Assembly: GCA_034509425.1 (NCBI GenBank)
Contig: JAVTVJ010000513.1
Span: forward strand, 558,001-622,000
Length of the DNA stretch: 64,000 bases
DNA from: Eopsaltria australis
Taxonomy: Eukaryota > Chordata > Aves > Passeriformes > Petroicidae
Direction of reading: 5' to 3'
The position numbers were made by a program, and so were the translations under genes. This document shows, one piece after another, positions 1-10,790 of this stretch (position 1 is the first letter of the stretch; the number at the start of each line of letters is the position of its first letter). The notes beneath the pieces were generated by a model. It was not told where the DNA came from, did no database searches, and worked only from the letters and a program-made list of their open reading frames with translations.

Positions 1-903
1 GCCCTGCATCCAGGGGTTCCCTGGGGACGTTACTCTCTGGAAAGTGCAGGAACAGCTGAAGGTGTTGGTGCTCACTGGGTTCATGTCCCCTCACACACAC
101 ACAGGATAGTCACGGCTGTGTCTTGTCCGTGCAATGCAAACACGGACTCCTGACCCGGTCACTGATGTCCCTCCATGGAGGGAAGAACAACTCTGTGACC
201 TGGGGACAGAGGCCACTGCTGGAAGTGGCTCTGGCTTTGCAAGGGCACTGCTGGGGCTCCACCCTGAACACGGCTACACTTTTTCTGTTCAGGGCTATTT
301 TCCTCTCGAGGATGCTGTGTTGGGCACATCCTTGAGAGCAAATTGGGAAGCAGATTGAAGCTTTCAGGCCCTGCACTGGGAGATGCCCTTGCATGATGGA
401 AATGCTGCTGCAGAGCCCTGTCCCAGCAGTGCCCACGGCCTGTTCCTGCCTGCAGTCCCTGCACAGTCACACAGCAGGACTGGGACTGAGCTGAGAGAGC
501 CCTGAGGCCTTGAGCCAACACAGGGGCTGTGCAGGGGAGTGTGGAAGTGAAGGAAGGGGAGGTTACACAGGGGAAGCCCTGGGGCTCCTTGGCAGTGAGG
601 ATCGCTGGGGTTCCCTTTTCTCCCCCAGCTCTGTTCAGAGGCACCAACCCTGCAGAACCAGAGAAGTCAGGGAGGAAAGATGTCAGGCAAACAAAGCAAT
701 GCACAGGGTTTTTTTACATATTTACATATAAAGTACAGTTCCTGGTTTTACATTATCTGGGTGCCTCTACTAAATTTTAAAAAGTAGAGAAAAATTTTTG
801 CTGTGAAAAGATTCACAAAAGTGTAACACTTCTGTAAAAGCAAAAAATACAGAACACGGAGTGGGCATTAATGAATAATGTAACAGTTATGCAGAAGGAC
901 AGT
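1..903. other. 3' flank of OR copy A, no gene
   Basis: No credible gene is seen. The stretch is a diverged relative of the 3' flank found behind OR copies B and D. The segment around 60-160 (a CATGTCCCC then GCAATGCAAACA context) and the segment around 420-510 (CAGCAGTGCCCA...) can be matched to about 43.93-44.0 kb and 44.36-44.45 kb. The part at 700-900 is AT-rich. Short open frames here are GC-rich chance frames. Confidence 0.6.
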
Positions 904-1836
904 TTATTGCTTCTGAAAAACACCCATGATCATTTTCCTCATGACATTCTTGAGCTCCTGGTTCCTCAGGCTGTAGATGAGGGGGTTCAGGGCTGGAGGA
1001 ACCATTGAGTACAGAACTGACAGTGCCAGATCCAGGGATGGGGAGGAGATGGAAGGGGGCTTCAGGTGAGCAAACATGATAGTGCTGAGGAACAGGGAGA
1101 CCACGGCCAGATGAGGGAGGCACGTGGAAAAGGCTTTGTGCCGTCCCTGCTCAGAGGGGATCCTCAGCACAGCCCTGAAGATCTGCACATAGGAGAAAAC
1201 TATGAACACAAAACAAGCAAATACCAAACAGGCACTAACCACAAGAAGCCCAGTTTCTCTGAGGTAGGAGTGTGAACAGGAGAGATTGAGGATCTGGGGG
1301 ATTTCGCAGAAGAACTGACCCAGGGCATTACCGTGGCACAGGGGCAGGGAAAATGTATTGGCCGTGTGCAGCAGAGCATTGAGAAAGGCACTGGCCCAGG
1401 CAGCTGCTGCCATGTGGGCACAAGCTCTGCTGCCCAGGAGGGTCCCGTAGTGCAGGGGTTTGCAGATGGACACGTAGCGGTCGTAGCACATGATGGTCAG
1501 GAGGAAATATTCAGTTCCAATGAAGAAGGAAAAGAAAAAGAGCTGTGCAGCACATCCAGTGTAGGAGATGGTCCTGTTGTCCCAGAGGGAATTGTGCATG
1601 GCTTTGGGGACAGTGGTGCAGATGGAGCCCAGGTCGCTGAGGGCCAGGTTGAGCAGGAAGAAGAACATGGGGGTGTGCAGGTGGTGGCCGCAGGCTACGG
1701 CGCTGATGATGAGGCCGTTGGCCAGGAGGGCAGCCAGGGAGATGGCCAGGAAGAGGCAGAAGTGCAGGAGCTGCAGCTGCCGCGTGTCTGCCAATGGCAG
1801 CAGGAGAAAGTGGCTGATGGAGCTACTGTTGCACAT
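904..1836 (-). CDS. Olfactory receptor, OR14 / avian gamma-c type (copy A)
   Basis: Encodes a 310-residue class A GPCR odorant receptor, expected in olfactory cilia and coupled to the olfactory G protein. Seen: an N-terminal N-S-S glycosylation site at residue 3; seven hydrophobic segments; LLAN in TM1 (residues 37-40) where many ORs have G-N; the MCYDRYVSIC motif with DRY at 119-121; extracellular cysteines near 95, 167, 177 and 187; SY in TM5; KAFSTCLPHL leading into TM6 (234-243); NPLIY at 284-288. The length is normal for the family. The start is chosen at the MCNSS ATG (1836), because a splice acceptor lies 24 nt upstream and all five copies align there. The stop TAA lies inside an AATAAA hexamer (903-908). 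The C-terminal tail differs from the other copies (KNVMRKMIMGVFQKQ). Open and probably functional; family assignment is from motif recognition. Confidence 0.93.
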   Translation of the reverse strand: MCNSSSISHFLLLPLADTRQLQLLHFCLFLAISLAALLANGLIISAVACGHHLHTPMFFFLLNLALSDLGSICTTVPKAMHNSLWDNRTISYTGCAAQLFFFSFFIGTEYFLLTIMCYDRYVSICKPLHYGTLLGSRACAHMAAAAWASAFLNALLHTANTFSLPLCHGNALGQFFCEIPQILNLSCSHSYLRETGLLVVSACLVFACFVFIVFSYVQIFRAVLRIPSEQGRHKAFSTCLPHLAVVSLFLSTIMFAHLKPPSISSPSLDLALSVLYSMVPPALNPLIYSLRNQELKNVMRKMIMGVFQKQ

Positions 1837-1859
1837 TTCCCGTCTCTGGACATGGGGAC

Positions 1860-1880
1860 CTGTTCAAGGAGGAAAGACAG
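1860..1880 (-). promoter_or_regulatory. 3' splice acceptor of OR copy A coding exon
   Basis: On the minus strand a pyrimidine-rich tract is followed by TTGAACAG, with AG at 1861-1860, 23 nt before the ATG. The same TCCTCCTTGAACAG acceptor precedes copies D and E. This fits the usual OR structure of one or more 5' untranslated exons spliced to a single coding exon. Confidence 0.6.
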
Positions 1881-4800
1881 GGAAAATTAAGAGGAGATTT
1901 CTCACAGAAAAGTCAAAGCCCTTTCCCACAGACCTCTCCCTGCCACTAAACACCTCCCCCTTGTCTATGTCCGGGAGAACTTCATTCACCTTGCTTGCTC
2001 GAGCACTGAGTGTTGCTGGTCATTGTTGTGAGGAGCTGAACCTCAATCTGCAGGACACCTGGGAGTCAGCCGTGACTCCCAGTCAGTGCAGGGGAACAGT
2101 GAGAGCAGGAGCCAGTGCTGGTGTTCTAACTTGGACAAAGAATCTGCTTCTAAGGCACAGGAGCTTGTCAGCACCAGCACTGCCAGGGTGAAGGGAAGGG
2201 AATTGCAGGAGGCAGAACGAGAGATTCTGCTGCACCTGGGGAGAACAGAGAGTGCAGTGAGGCAGGAGGATTGTCTGAGGCTCAGTGCAGACCGAGAGGA
2301 GCTGCTCTGGCCCTGTGACCTGTTACAGCTGCCCTGGACTTGCACCTTTTTGAGCTCCACTCCCATGTCACCCTGGAGAGCCAGGAGACACTGCTGAGAG
2401 CAGAGGGATCCCTGGCAGACAAAGGGGCTCCTGCCTTTCCCAAAGTCAGGGAGGGTGGGCTCATTGCCAGCCTCCCAGGCTGCCCTGCCCAGAGCTGCCC
2501 GGGGCGCAGGGAGCTGGGACACCCAATTGCTGGGCTCACCCTGCACAGGAGGAGCCCAAGGGCTGGGCCTGACCCTGCAGCTGCAGCTGCCATTGCCACA
2601 GAGCCCCTCAGCAATGCCAGCAGCACCTGAGCAAGGCAAGGAGAGACAGAGCCGGGCCCTGAGGAAAAGCCTTTCCCTGGCCAGCCCTGCACAGCCCCTG
2701 CCAGGCAGCAGCAGGGCAGGACAGTGGCCCTGAGGCCCTGGGCAGCAGGGAATGGGCACATGGCAGGAGAGATGCCCTTCATCTCTGCTGCTGCTCTGCC
2801 GGCCCAGGAGGGCACTGAGGGCCCCGAGCCCCCGGGCTGAGGGCTGTGCTGGCTGCCAGGGGACACAAGAGCTGTGCTGCTCAGGCCAGTGTCTGCACTG
2901 CAGGCCAGGGCCCGCAGGTGCCACATGTCCCCTGCAGCAGGGCTTCCCTCAGCACTGCCTCCCTCCCTCCCTGCCCATGGCTCTGCTGCTGGAGCTGTCG
3001 CAGCCGGGAGCTGTTCCTGTGGGCCCGGGCTCCTTCCCTGCCACAGCTGCCAGAGCCCAGCCCAGCCCCTGGGCCAGCTCTGCCCTGCAGCTGCTGGGGG
3101 CTGCAGGGATTAAAGAGCAGCTCCCCCAGGCCTGGCCACCATGGAAAGGTGATGCTGCATGGCTCTGGAGGCTGGGCAGGTGCAGGCACTTGCTGAGGGT
3201 CCCAGGAATGCTCAGTGGGATGGTTTAAGAGCCTCAGCCCCTGCTCTGCCCTGCACAGCTGAGTTTCCATTGCCATCAAGCTGAGCCAGGGAAAAGTGGG
3301 AGCAGAGATTGAGGAAAGCAGAGACTCAAGCAGGAAAGCCCTGGCCTGAATGTGCTCCTGAAAAGTGCCCTCAGAAATGAGCTGGGCATGAGCTGGAGCT
3401 CTGAGCAGCCCTGGCCCACACAGCAGCCTCTGCACAGCAGCAGCACCTGCCCTGGGCAGGAGTCACTCCTTGCACCCACAGCTCCCCTGCCAGCGGCCAT
3501 GGGGAGCTGCCAGGCAGGCTGAGAGCTGCCCCTGGCAGGTGGCAGATGGCCTGGGCTGGCCAAGAGCCCTGAGGGCTGCAGGAGCTGCTGTGCAGGACAG
3601 CCCTGGGCAGCCCTGGCTGCACCCCCACCTTCAGCTGTCCCTGCAGCCGTCCCTGGCAGCAGGAGCCGTCCTGCCCTGTCCCTCTGACGGTGCCCAGGGC
3701 ACCCCGCTCTGCACCACATCCTCCCCCAAACCACAAACGGCAGCACAGCCATCCTTACACTCACAGCAGTCGTATCCTGGGGTAGCTTTACAAGATCCCT
3801 GCAGCCAGAGACTGACTGTGTCACAAGTGGTGAAGATTTCTCCATGAATGAGCTCAGAATTGTCCTTCCAGCTGCTTTCAGCCTCAGTCTGCTTCACCCC
3901 TCTCAGGTGCCTGCAGGCAGTGCCCTCAGCCCTACTGGGCTGGGAGAGGAGCTGCTCCTCAGGAGAAATGGCTTTTTGAAGCTCTTCTTGGTTGCCAGGA
4001 GCTGCCTCTGTGCCAGGAGCCCGGCCCAGCTCAGCAGCACAGACACAGCACAAGGACTGGAATGACCCTCTGGGGCTTTGGTGCTGAGGCCCTGAACATC
4101 AGTCCCTGAGAGGGAGTTGAAGAAACCTCTCAAGAAGTCAAAGTCACAATCACACTCCAAAGTTTCTTGAAGTTTTAATGGGTCCCAGTGAGGGACATGA
4201 CTAAGAAAGTGTCCCCAGGTTCCAGTCAGAGCAGAACACTGGGGGCAGTGATGACAGCTGGGGACAAACAAGGCAAAGGTGTCTGTGATGCTGAGCAAAG
4301 CTGGATGTGTTTCAGCAATGCAAAGGGCCAAGGCCTGAGCCCCAGCCCCTGGCAAGGCACATCCTGTCCCTCCCTCATTGGTCAGGCCTCTTCCCGGGCC
4401 ACTGCCATGTGGCCATGTGCAATGGCAAGGGCAGCACCATGGGGCGGCCCCTGCCAGGCTGCTGAGCAGGGACAAGGAGGCAATGAGGCCCCAGCACAGC
4501 AAGGCTCACTTGTCTCCTCCTCATGCCTCACGCCCAGGGCCAGCAGCCATGGCCAAAGTGCTGCAGGAGTTGCCTCTGGCAGGGCCTTGCAGCTGCTGCC
4601 CATGCCTGTGGCCTCTGCAGCCCAGGCTGTGCTACGGTGTCCCTGCCCTGCGCCTCTGTCCCTGCAGGCTGTCCTCATGCCCTGGCTGCCCCACCTGGCT
4701 GGCCCCTTCCTTTGCTGACAGCTCTGCCTCCTGCCTGCCTCTGCCTGGCCACACAAAGCCCTGGCCTTGATACCAAAAGGGTGAATTCAATTTTTACTGT

Positions 4801-5104
4801 GCCTGTGAACTTTTAGCAGAGGAACAAGGCATGCAGGGACTTCTTTCCCATCTGGGACATTTGGAAGAGAAGAAGAAGAAGAAGACATCTGGCTCAAGGG
4901 TGCAGTGATAGAAAAAACATGGACTGATTCTGTTGGGTGGGTTTTATGGAAATGGGAAAATTTCCATACACACTTAGCGATTGTTTATAAGCAACACACT
5001 TGTAGAATCACGTTTCCACATAAGGTTAGGAGTTATCCTATGTTGGACCTCATGCCTGAAGAAATGTTACCCTTTTAAATCTCAGACTAGTGTTAAAGCG
5101 TCTT
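1881..5104 (-). repeat. 5' flanking block of OR copy A (segmentally duplicated, noncoding)
   Basis: GC-rich, stop-poor DNA with no convincing protein family. From about 2455 to 5104 it is nearly the same as 46540-49164 (upstream of copy D) and, inverted, 58680-61000 (upstream of copy E). The nearest 600 bp (1881-2455) differ from copy D. It probably contains the untranslated first exon(s) and promoter of the receptor, but these cannot be placed from sequence alone. A segment at about 4100-4260 is shared by all OR units and also recurs at 11.47-11.60 and 53.94-54.06 kb. Confidence 0.7.
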
Positions 5105-5239
5105 ACTATGGTATTTTGGAGATTTGGTGACAGTGGGGCCTCATGGAACCAAAGCGTTTATTTTGACACTATGGGTCTTCATGGACCAAAGGGCCTGTTC
5201 TGACACAGAAGACCAAGGGCCATTTTGACACAGTGAGGC
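5105..5239. repeat. Start of 36-40 bp tandem repeat array, cut by LTR
   Basis: Degenerate units of the GGGCCTCATGGAACC / CCATTTTGACAC type. The array continues at 6892 after an inserted LTR-like element. The matching array in the duplicate starts at 49165 and is uninterrupted. Confidence 0.8.
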
Positions 5240-6891
5240 TGTCGTGGTTTTAGTTTGCTTATTCAGGTTTGTGGCTAAATGCCAGCACACTTACCTAAAT
5301 TTACTTGATTGCTTGTTGTGAGATAAGGATTAGGAGTAGGCAAAGCAGGCTCAAACTTTATAAAGTACAAAGAAGTTTTATTAATATATCTAAGACAAAG
5401 GGAAAAAAGAAAAAAAAACTCAAGAAAAAAAAACCAGAACAAACTCCCCAGACCACCCCTCCTTCCCCACATCTCCATTTCATTCTCTCTGACAACATAC
5501 AAAAGACAACACTTTGACCTCCAGTCAGTTTACCACCTCAGAAACAGCTCTTGTTCCAGTTCATTCAGGGAGAGAAGTTTCTTTTGCTTACACCATGGAT
5601 CTTCTGTAAGAAAAATACAGTTTTTATGGGTCTTCTGCCTCACCATTAACCGCCGCCCGGAGTAAAGTCCAGCTTAATGGTGGATCTCTCCCACACTAGT
5701 AGCCTTCCCACAGCCACTATGGTGAGTTATGAACAGTCCACAGGGTACCTGTTTTAAGGATGCCCAGTTCAATTGCAGCAACAAAGAAAATCCCTTCTTC
5801 TGTGCTCAGCAACACAGGTTCTCTTGACAACTCAGGTTCTCTAGCATTCTCCCCGGGACCAGGGCTCTGGATCACAGCCTCTCCTCTCTCTTGGTTCTAG
5901 TTTCTCATCAGGCTGTACTTTTTCAACACTTACTTGTCTGTACTTAGGTATTTCAGTTCATTGGCTGCAATAAGAACCTCACATCCCCCTTTGGACTATA
6001 TCTTCATATATTACAGAGAATTTATTAGCTCAGTCCCCAACCATGGTTCTCCAAAAGTTTTCAGCTTCACTCTTGAAGCAACTTCCCATGCACCTCCCTC
6101 TAGGTATCAGTTCTGCTTTCTTCACTGACTGTAAAGTCTCTGCGCTGCACTATGTAGATGTCCTCACTCGTTCCTCTCTCTGCGAGGAAGGATGGATGTC
6201 TGTGAGTTTAGTCCAGGCATGGAGAGAGTTAATTTCTGTCTCTCTCTCTCCGGCAGTGTGAGGATCACGTGCTCTTTGCCGGGCTGTTTGAACAGGCTCG
6301 AGCTGGATGCCAGACGCTCTCAAGAGTCTCTGCTTGGCTCGGCCAAGCCGGCTCGGCCTGCTGGGGCCATCCAGGCCCGGGGCGAGAGGGCAGGGCCTGG
6401 CCCGAGCTGGATGGAGTCCGGCCTGGTCCCTGCCTGGCCCGGAGCAGGGGCCTGGCTCTCCCTCTCGTGCAGCCGGCACACCGGCTGAGCTGTATCTGCT
6501 GAAGATTCCAGCCGTTCCTCCCCCATGCCTGCCCGGTTGCAGCGGCACGGCTGCCGTAAAAACCTCCCTTCCCCCCCACCCCCCCCCCCCGTCCCTCCTT
6601 TGGAAGGAGGTGGGGGGGGGCTTGGGCCTTACCAGCGAGAGAAGCAGGAGCTGCTCCTCTCTACACAGCAGCAGCAGGTCCAAAGAGGAAGAGTGTCAGA
6701 AAGTCTCTGCTTATATATGGTTTTTTCCTTGAAGGCGGACCAACTTTTTAATTGGTTTACCTACCTATCAATTCTTAAAACTACCTGATTATTGGCTCTC
6801 TCTCTCGCAGGAAGGAAGTTGTATTTCTTCCTGCATTCCTGCAGCACAGATCACTTCCTAGATTTTGACCCCTCTGGCCTAACCCAGGACA
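5240..6891. mobile_element. LTR-like insertion, 1.65 kb, with 5-bp target duplication
   Basis: The element begins TGTCGTGGTTTTAG and ends AACCCAGGACA, that is TG...CA. It is bounded by GAGGC (5235-5239) and GGGGC (6892-6896), a 5-bp target-site duplication with one change. The second copy of the surrounding duplication (around 49310-49325) has the empty site, which fixes both edges. Inside are an A-rich tract (5400-5435), CT-rich DNA (6170-6250) and a long C run followed by a G run (6567-6620). No coding capacity is seen. Most likely a solo LTR of the ERVL/ERVK type, though it is long for one; a non-autonomous LTR element is the alternative. Confidence 0.75.
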
Positions 6892-8604
6892 GGGGCCACA
6901 TGGAATCCATGGTCCATTGTGATACTGCAGATCCAAGCAGACCGTTGTGACACTGTGGAACCTCATGGAACCGAGGGGCCATTTTGACACTTTGCTGCTT
7001 CATTGAATCAAGGAGCCATTGTGGCAAAGCAGGGCCACATGGAGCCAAGGGGCCATTGTGTCACAGCAGGGCTTTGTTTGAACAATGGAACCATTGTTGA
7101 CAGTCTGGAAACTCGTGGAACCAAGGGGCCATTATGACACAGCAGGGCCTTGCGGAACTAAGGAGACCATTGTGACACTACGGAACCCTATGCAACCATC
7201 TGTCTCCTGTGACACATCAGGGCCTCACAGAACCAAGGAGTCCACTCTGACACAGAAGAACCTCATGGCATCAAGGTGACAATGTAGTACTAGAGAACCT
7301 CATGGAACAAAGGATCCATGGTGACACTGCAGAACCAAGAAGAGCATTATTGACAGAATGAAACCTCATGGAACCAGAATCCCATTGTGACACAGCAAGG
7401 CCTCATGGAGCCAAGGGGCCATTGTGACACTGCAGAGACAAGGGGACCATTGTGACACTGAGAAACCTCATAGAACAAAGGGTCCATTGTGACACTGTGG
7501 GGCCCTGCAGAAGCAAGGGGCCGATATAGCACAGGAGGACCCCATGGAATCAAAAGGACCACAGTGACAGTGAGGGGCTTCCTGGGATGAAGGGTCCACT
7601 CTGACACTCTGGAACCAGGGATACCATTGTTACACTACAGGACATCCTGAAACCCACTGAGAAATAGTGGGGCCTCATGGAACCATGGAGACCACTGTGA
7701 CACTTTGAGGCCTTTTGGAACCAAAGGGCCAATGTGGCACTGCAGGGCCTCGTGGAACCAAGGGGACAATAGTGACACTCTAGGGCTCCAAGGAACCAAG
7801 GGGACATTCTTACACTGCAGAACCAAGGGTCTATTGTGACACAGCAGGGCCTCATGAAACCATAGAGGACATTTGTACACTTTGAAACCTTGTGAAACAA
7901 AAAGGCCATTGTGGCATTTCAGGGCCATTGTGGCACTTCAGGGCCTTGTGGAATGAGGGGACCAGAGTGATACTCTATGGGGCTCAATGGAACCAAGGGG
8001 CCTTTGTGACACTGTGGCGTCTCATGGAACCAATGGTCTGTTGTGATACTGCAGGGTCTTATGGAATTATGGAGACCATTGTGACACTACAGGCCTCATT
8101 GAACCAGGGGGCCACTGTGACACTTTGCAGCCCCATGAATCCAAGGAGTCCATTGTGACACTACAAGGACTCAAGGAAGCAAGGAACCATTGTGATACTG
8201 TGGAGTTTCAGCAGGCCAAGGGGCAGTTGTGGCACCATTGAACCAAGGAGAGCATGGTGACACTACAAGGCCCGACAGAAATAAGGATTCGAGTAACAGA
8301 GCGGGGACTCATGGAACCAAAGGTCCAATGTGACACTGCAGAGCCTCATGGAATCCTGGAGACCATTATGATACTTCAAGGCCTCGTTGAATCAAGGGGC
8401 TCTGCAGGACCTTGTGAAACCAAGAAGACCCTTCTGACATTGTGAATCCTCATGGAACCAGGAATCCATTGTGATACTGCGGTACCAAGGAGATCCCTGT
8501 GACACTGCAAGGCCTCATGGAAGCAAGGGGCCAGTGTGACACAGAGGGGCCGTGAGAAACCAAGGATCCAATATGACACTACCATTGTGACACCACAGGG
8601 CCCC
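6892..8604. repeat. 36-40 bp tandem repeat array (plus orientation)
   Basis: More than 40 degenerate head-to-tail units with core CCATTGTGACAC followed by a GCAGGGCCTCATGGAACCAAGG-like segment. Units vary by substitutions and 1-4 bp indels. Long open frames across it on both strands come from the repeat and lack start/stop conservation. Corresponds to 49320-51150 in the duplicate. Confidence 0.9.
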
Positions 8605-9127
8605 ATGGATCCAAGGGAACAGGTAGCAGGTCTGGTTGGCTTGGCCAGACTGGCTTAACTGATCTTGGCATATCGAGGGTCTTTTCCCCAGGTGCCCCTG
8701 AAACACTGGGGCTCTGGGCTTTCCTTCAAATGGAAAAGAACTGTCCTCCTCCAAATGCCCATGACCAAAATGGGAATGGGCCTCCAAAATTCCCTATATC
8801 CAGGGATTGCACCTAGACAAAAGCTGCCACTATCACCAATTTTGACTCCCCTTGGCTTCCTGAGAGCCGGCTCTCACCTGCCATCAAACACTGGGGCTCT
8901 GTGCTTTCCTTCCTATGGAAAAAAACAACCATCCCTCCTACCCAGGCATCCATGGCCAAAACTGGTACTTCTCCTCCAAAATTCCCTATATCCAAGGGTT
9001 TCTCAAAGACAAAAGTTGCCAGAACAAACAGCTCTGGCTGGCCTTGGCCTCTGGTGCCTGCCTCTAACCTGCCTTCAAACACTGGGGCTCTGGGCTTTCC
9101 TTCCTCTGGGAAAGAAATGGCCTTCTG
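8605..9127. repeat. ~187-bp tandem repeat, orientation a (left arm)
   Basis: After a junction segment (GAACAGGT...CTGGTTGGCTTGGCC) come about 2.7 units. Each unit contains AAACACTGGGGCTCTG, a TGGAAAAGAAC-type segment, GCCAAAA.TGG, a CCCTATATCCA.GG segment and ACAAAAGCTGCCA. Spacing of the TGGAAAAGAA landmark is about 185-190 bp. Confidence 0.85.
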
Positions 9128-10450
9128 CTCATAGTCTAAGAAACTGAGCAGAGGACAAGGCCAGCCAGACCTGTGTCTTGTAGCAGCTTTTGTCTGACAG
9201 CAATCCTTGGATAGATGGAATTTAGGAGGCCAAATTCCAATTTTGGCCACTGGCATCTGGAGTAGAAAGATGGCTCTTTTCCATAGGAAGGAAAGCAGAG
9301 CCCCAGTGTTTCAGGGGCAGATAAGTGGCAGCCACCAAGGGCCAAGGCCAGCCAGACCTCTCTGTCCTGGCAGCTTTTGGCTGGGAGAAATCCTTGGATA
9401 GATGGAATTTTGGGAGGTAGAATCCCAGTTTTGGCCATGGCCCCTGGAGGAGAAGGAGGGTTCTTTTCCATAGGAACAAAGGAAGGAACAAAGCTCTGAT
9501 GTTTCAGGGGCAGATGAGAGGTGACCACCAGAGGCCAAGGCCAGCCAGAGCTGGCAGGTTCTGTCTGGGAGAAACCCTTCATATAGGGAATTTTTTAGGG
9601 GAAGTACCAATTTTGACCATGGGCACCAGGAGGAGAAGGACAGTTCTGTTACAGAGGAAGGAAAGCACAGAACACCGGTATTTCAGGGGCAGATAAAAGG
9701 CGGATGTCAGAGGGCAAGGACAGCCAGACATCTCTGTCCTGGTAGCTTTTCTCTGAAAGCAGCCCTTGGAACTAGGAAATTTTTGAGGTGGAATCCCAAT
9801 TTCGGCGATTCCTGTGTTAATAAGAAGGACTGTTCTTTTCCATTGGAAGGAAAGCTCAGAGCCCCAGTGTTTCAAAAGCAGGTGAGAGGCAGCCCCCAAG
9901 AGGCCAAGGGCAGCCAGACCTGTCTGTCCTGGCAGCTTTCACTTGGGAGCAATCCCTGGATATGTGTAGTTTTGGAGGTGGAATCCCAATTTCGGCCATG
10001 GTTGCCTGGTCAAGATGGATGCTTTTATCCCATAGGAAAGAAAAGCACGAAGTCCACGTGTTTTTGAAGAAGATGAGAGATGGCCACCACAGGCCAAGAG
10101 AGGCAGACCTGTCTCTCCTGATGCCTTTCATCTGGGAGCAATCCTTGGATAAAGGAAAATTTGAAGGCAGATTCCCAATTTTGGCCATGGGCAGCAGGAC
10201 ATGAAAGGTTTTCTCCCATAGGAAAGAAAAGCCCATGGTCCCAGTGTTTCAAAGGCAGATGAGAGGTGGCCCCTGGGAGGCCAAGCCAGCCAGATCTGTG
10301 TGTCCTGGCAGATTTCATCTGAGAACAATCTTTGCATATAAGGAAATTTGGAGGAGGAATCCCACTTTTGGCCATGGGACCCTGGATGGAGATGAACAGG
10401 TCTTCTCCACAGGAAGGAAAGCCCAGAGCCCCAGCCCTTCAGGGGCTGAT
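9128..10450. repeat. ~187-bp tandem repeat, orientation b (right arm, inverted)
   Basis: Begins at TCTGCTCATAGTCTAAG, which is the reverse complement of the array terminus seen at about 16035 and 58350. It then runs about seven units in the opposite orientation to 8605-9127. The TTTTCCATAGGAAGG landmark recurs near 9277, 9463, 9645, 9837, 10027, 10213 and 10400, spaced 180-190 bp. The switch point at about 9128 makes a large imperfect palindrome with unequal arms. Confidence 0.85.
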
Positions 10451-10790
10451 GAAGAATGGCCCTCAACATGCCACGGTCATCTGAACCTGTCAGACAGCCC
10501 CCAGGAGGCCCAGCCAGCCAGGCCTGTTCCATGTTCCCTTGGTTCCATCAGGCCCCACAGTGTCACAATGCTCTCCTTGGTTCTGAAGTGTTGCAGGTGC
10601 TGACTGACACCTTGCAGTGTCACCGTGGCTTCTTGGTTCCACAAAGCCCTCAAGTGTCACAATGGCCCCTTGGCTCCCTGTGGCCCCGCTGTGTCACAAT
10701 GGCTCCTCTGGGACACTCTGGGCTCCACAGTGTCACCATGGCCCCTTGGTTCCATGGGCACCCCTGAGTTCCACAATGGTCCCAATGAGC
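10451..10790. repeat. Junction plus 36-40 bp array in reverse orientation
   Basis: The junction segment found at 8605 reappears inverted at about 10451-10545. It is followed by six or seven reverse-oriented short units (TTGGTTCCA...GTGTCACAATGG). The 187-bp array is therefore bracketed by short-unit arrays facing each other. Duplicate at 52971-53265. Confidence 0.8.

Noticed and set aside
1333..1890. Long antisense frame across OR copy A (and equivalents at 21636-20806, 32621-33160, 45340-45855)
   Set aside because: Mirror frames of the OR coding strand, acidic low-complexity translation; typical shadow of a GC-rich GPCR gene.
7347..7928. Protein-like repeats (FHEA...CHNG type) from the 36-40 bp arrays
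   Set aside because: They arise from the repeat unit on both strands and in shifting frames because unit length is not a multiple of 3; no start or stop is conserved.
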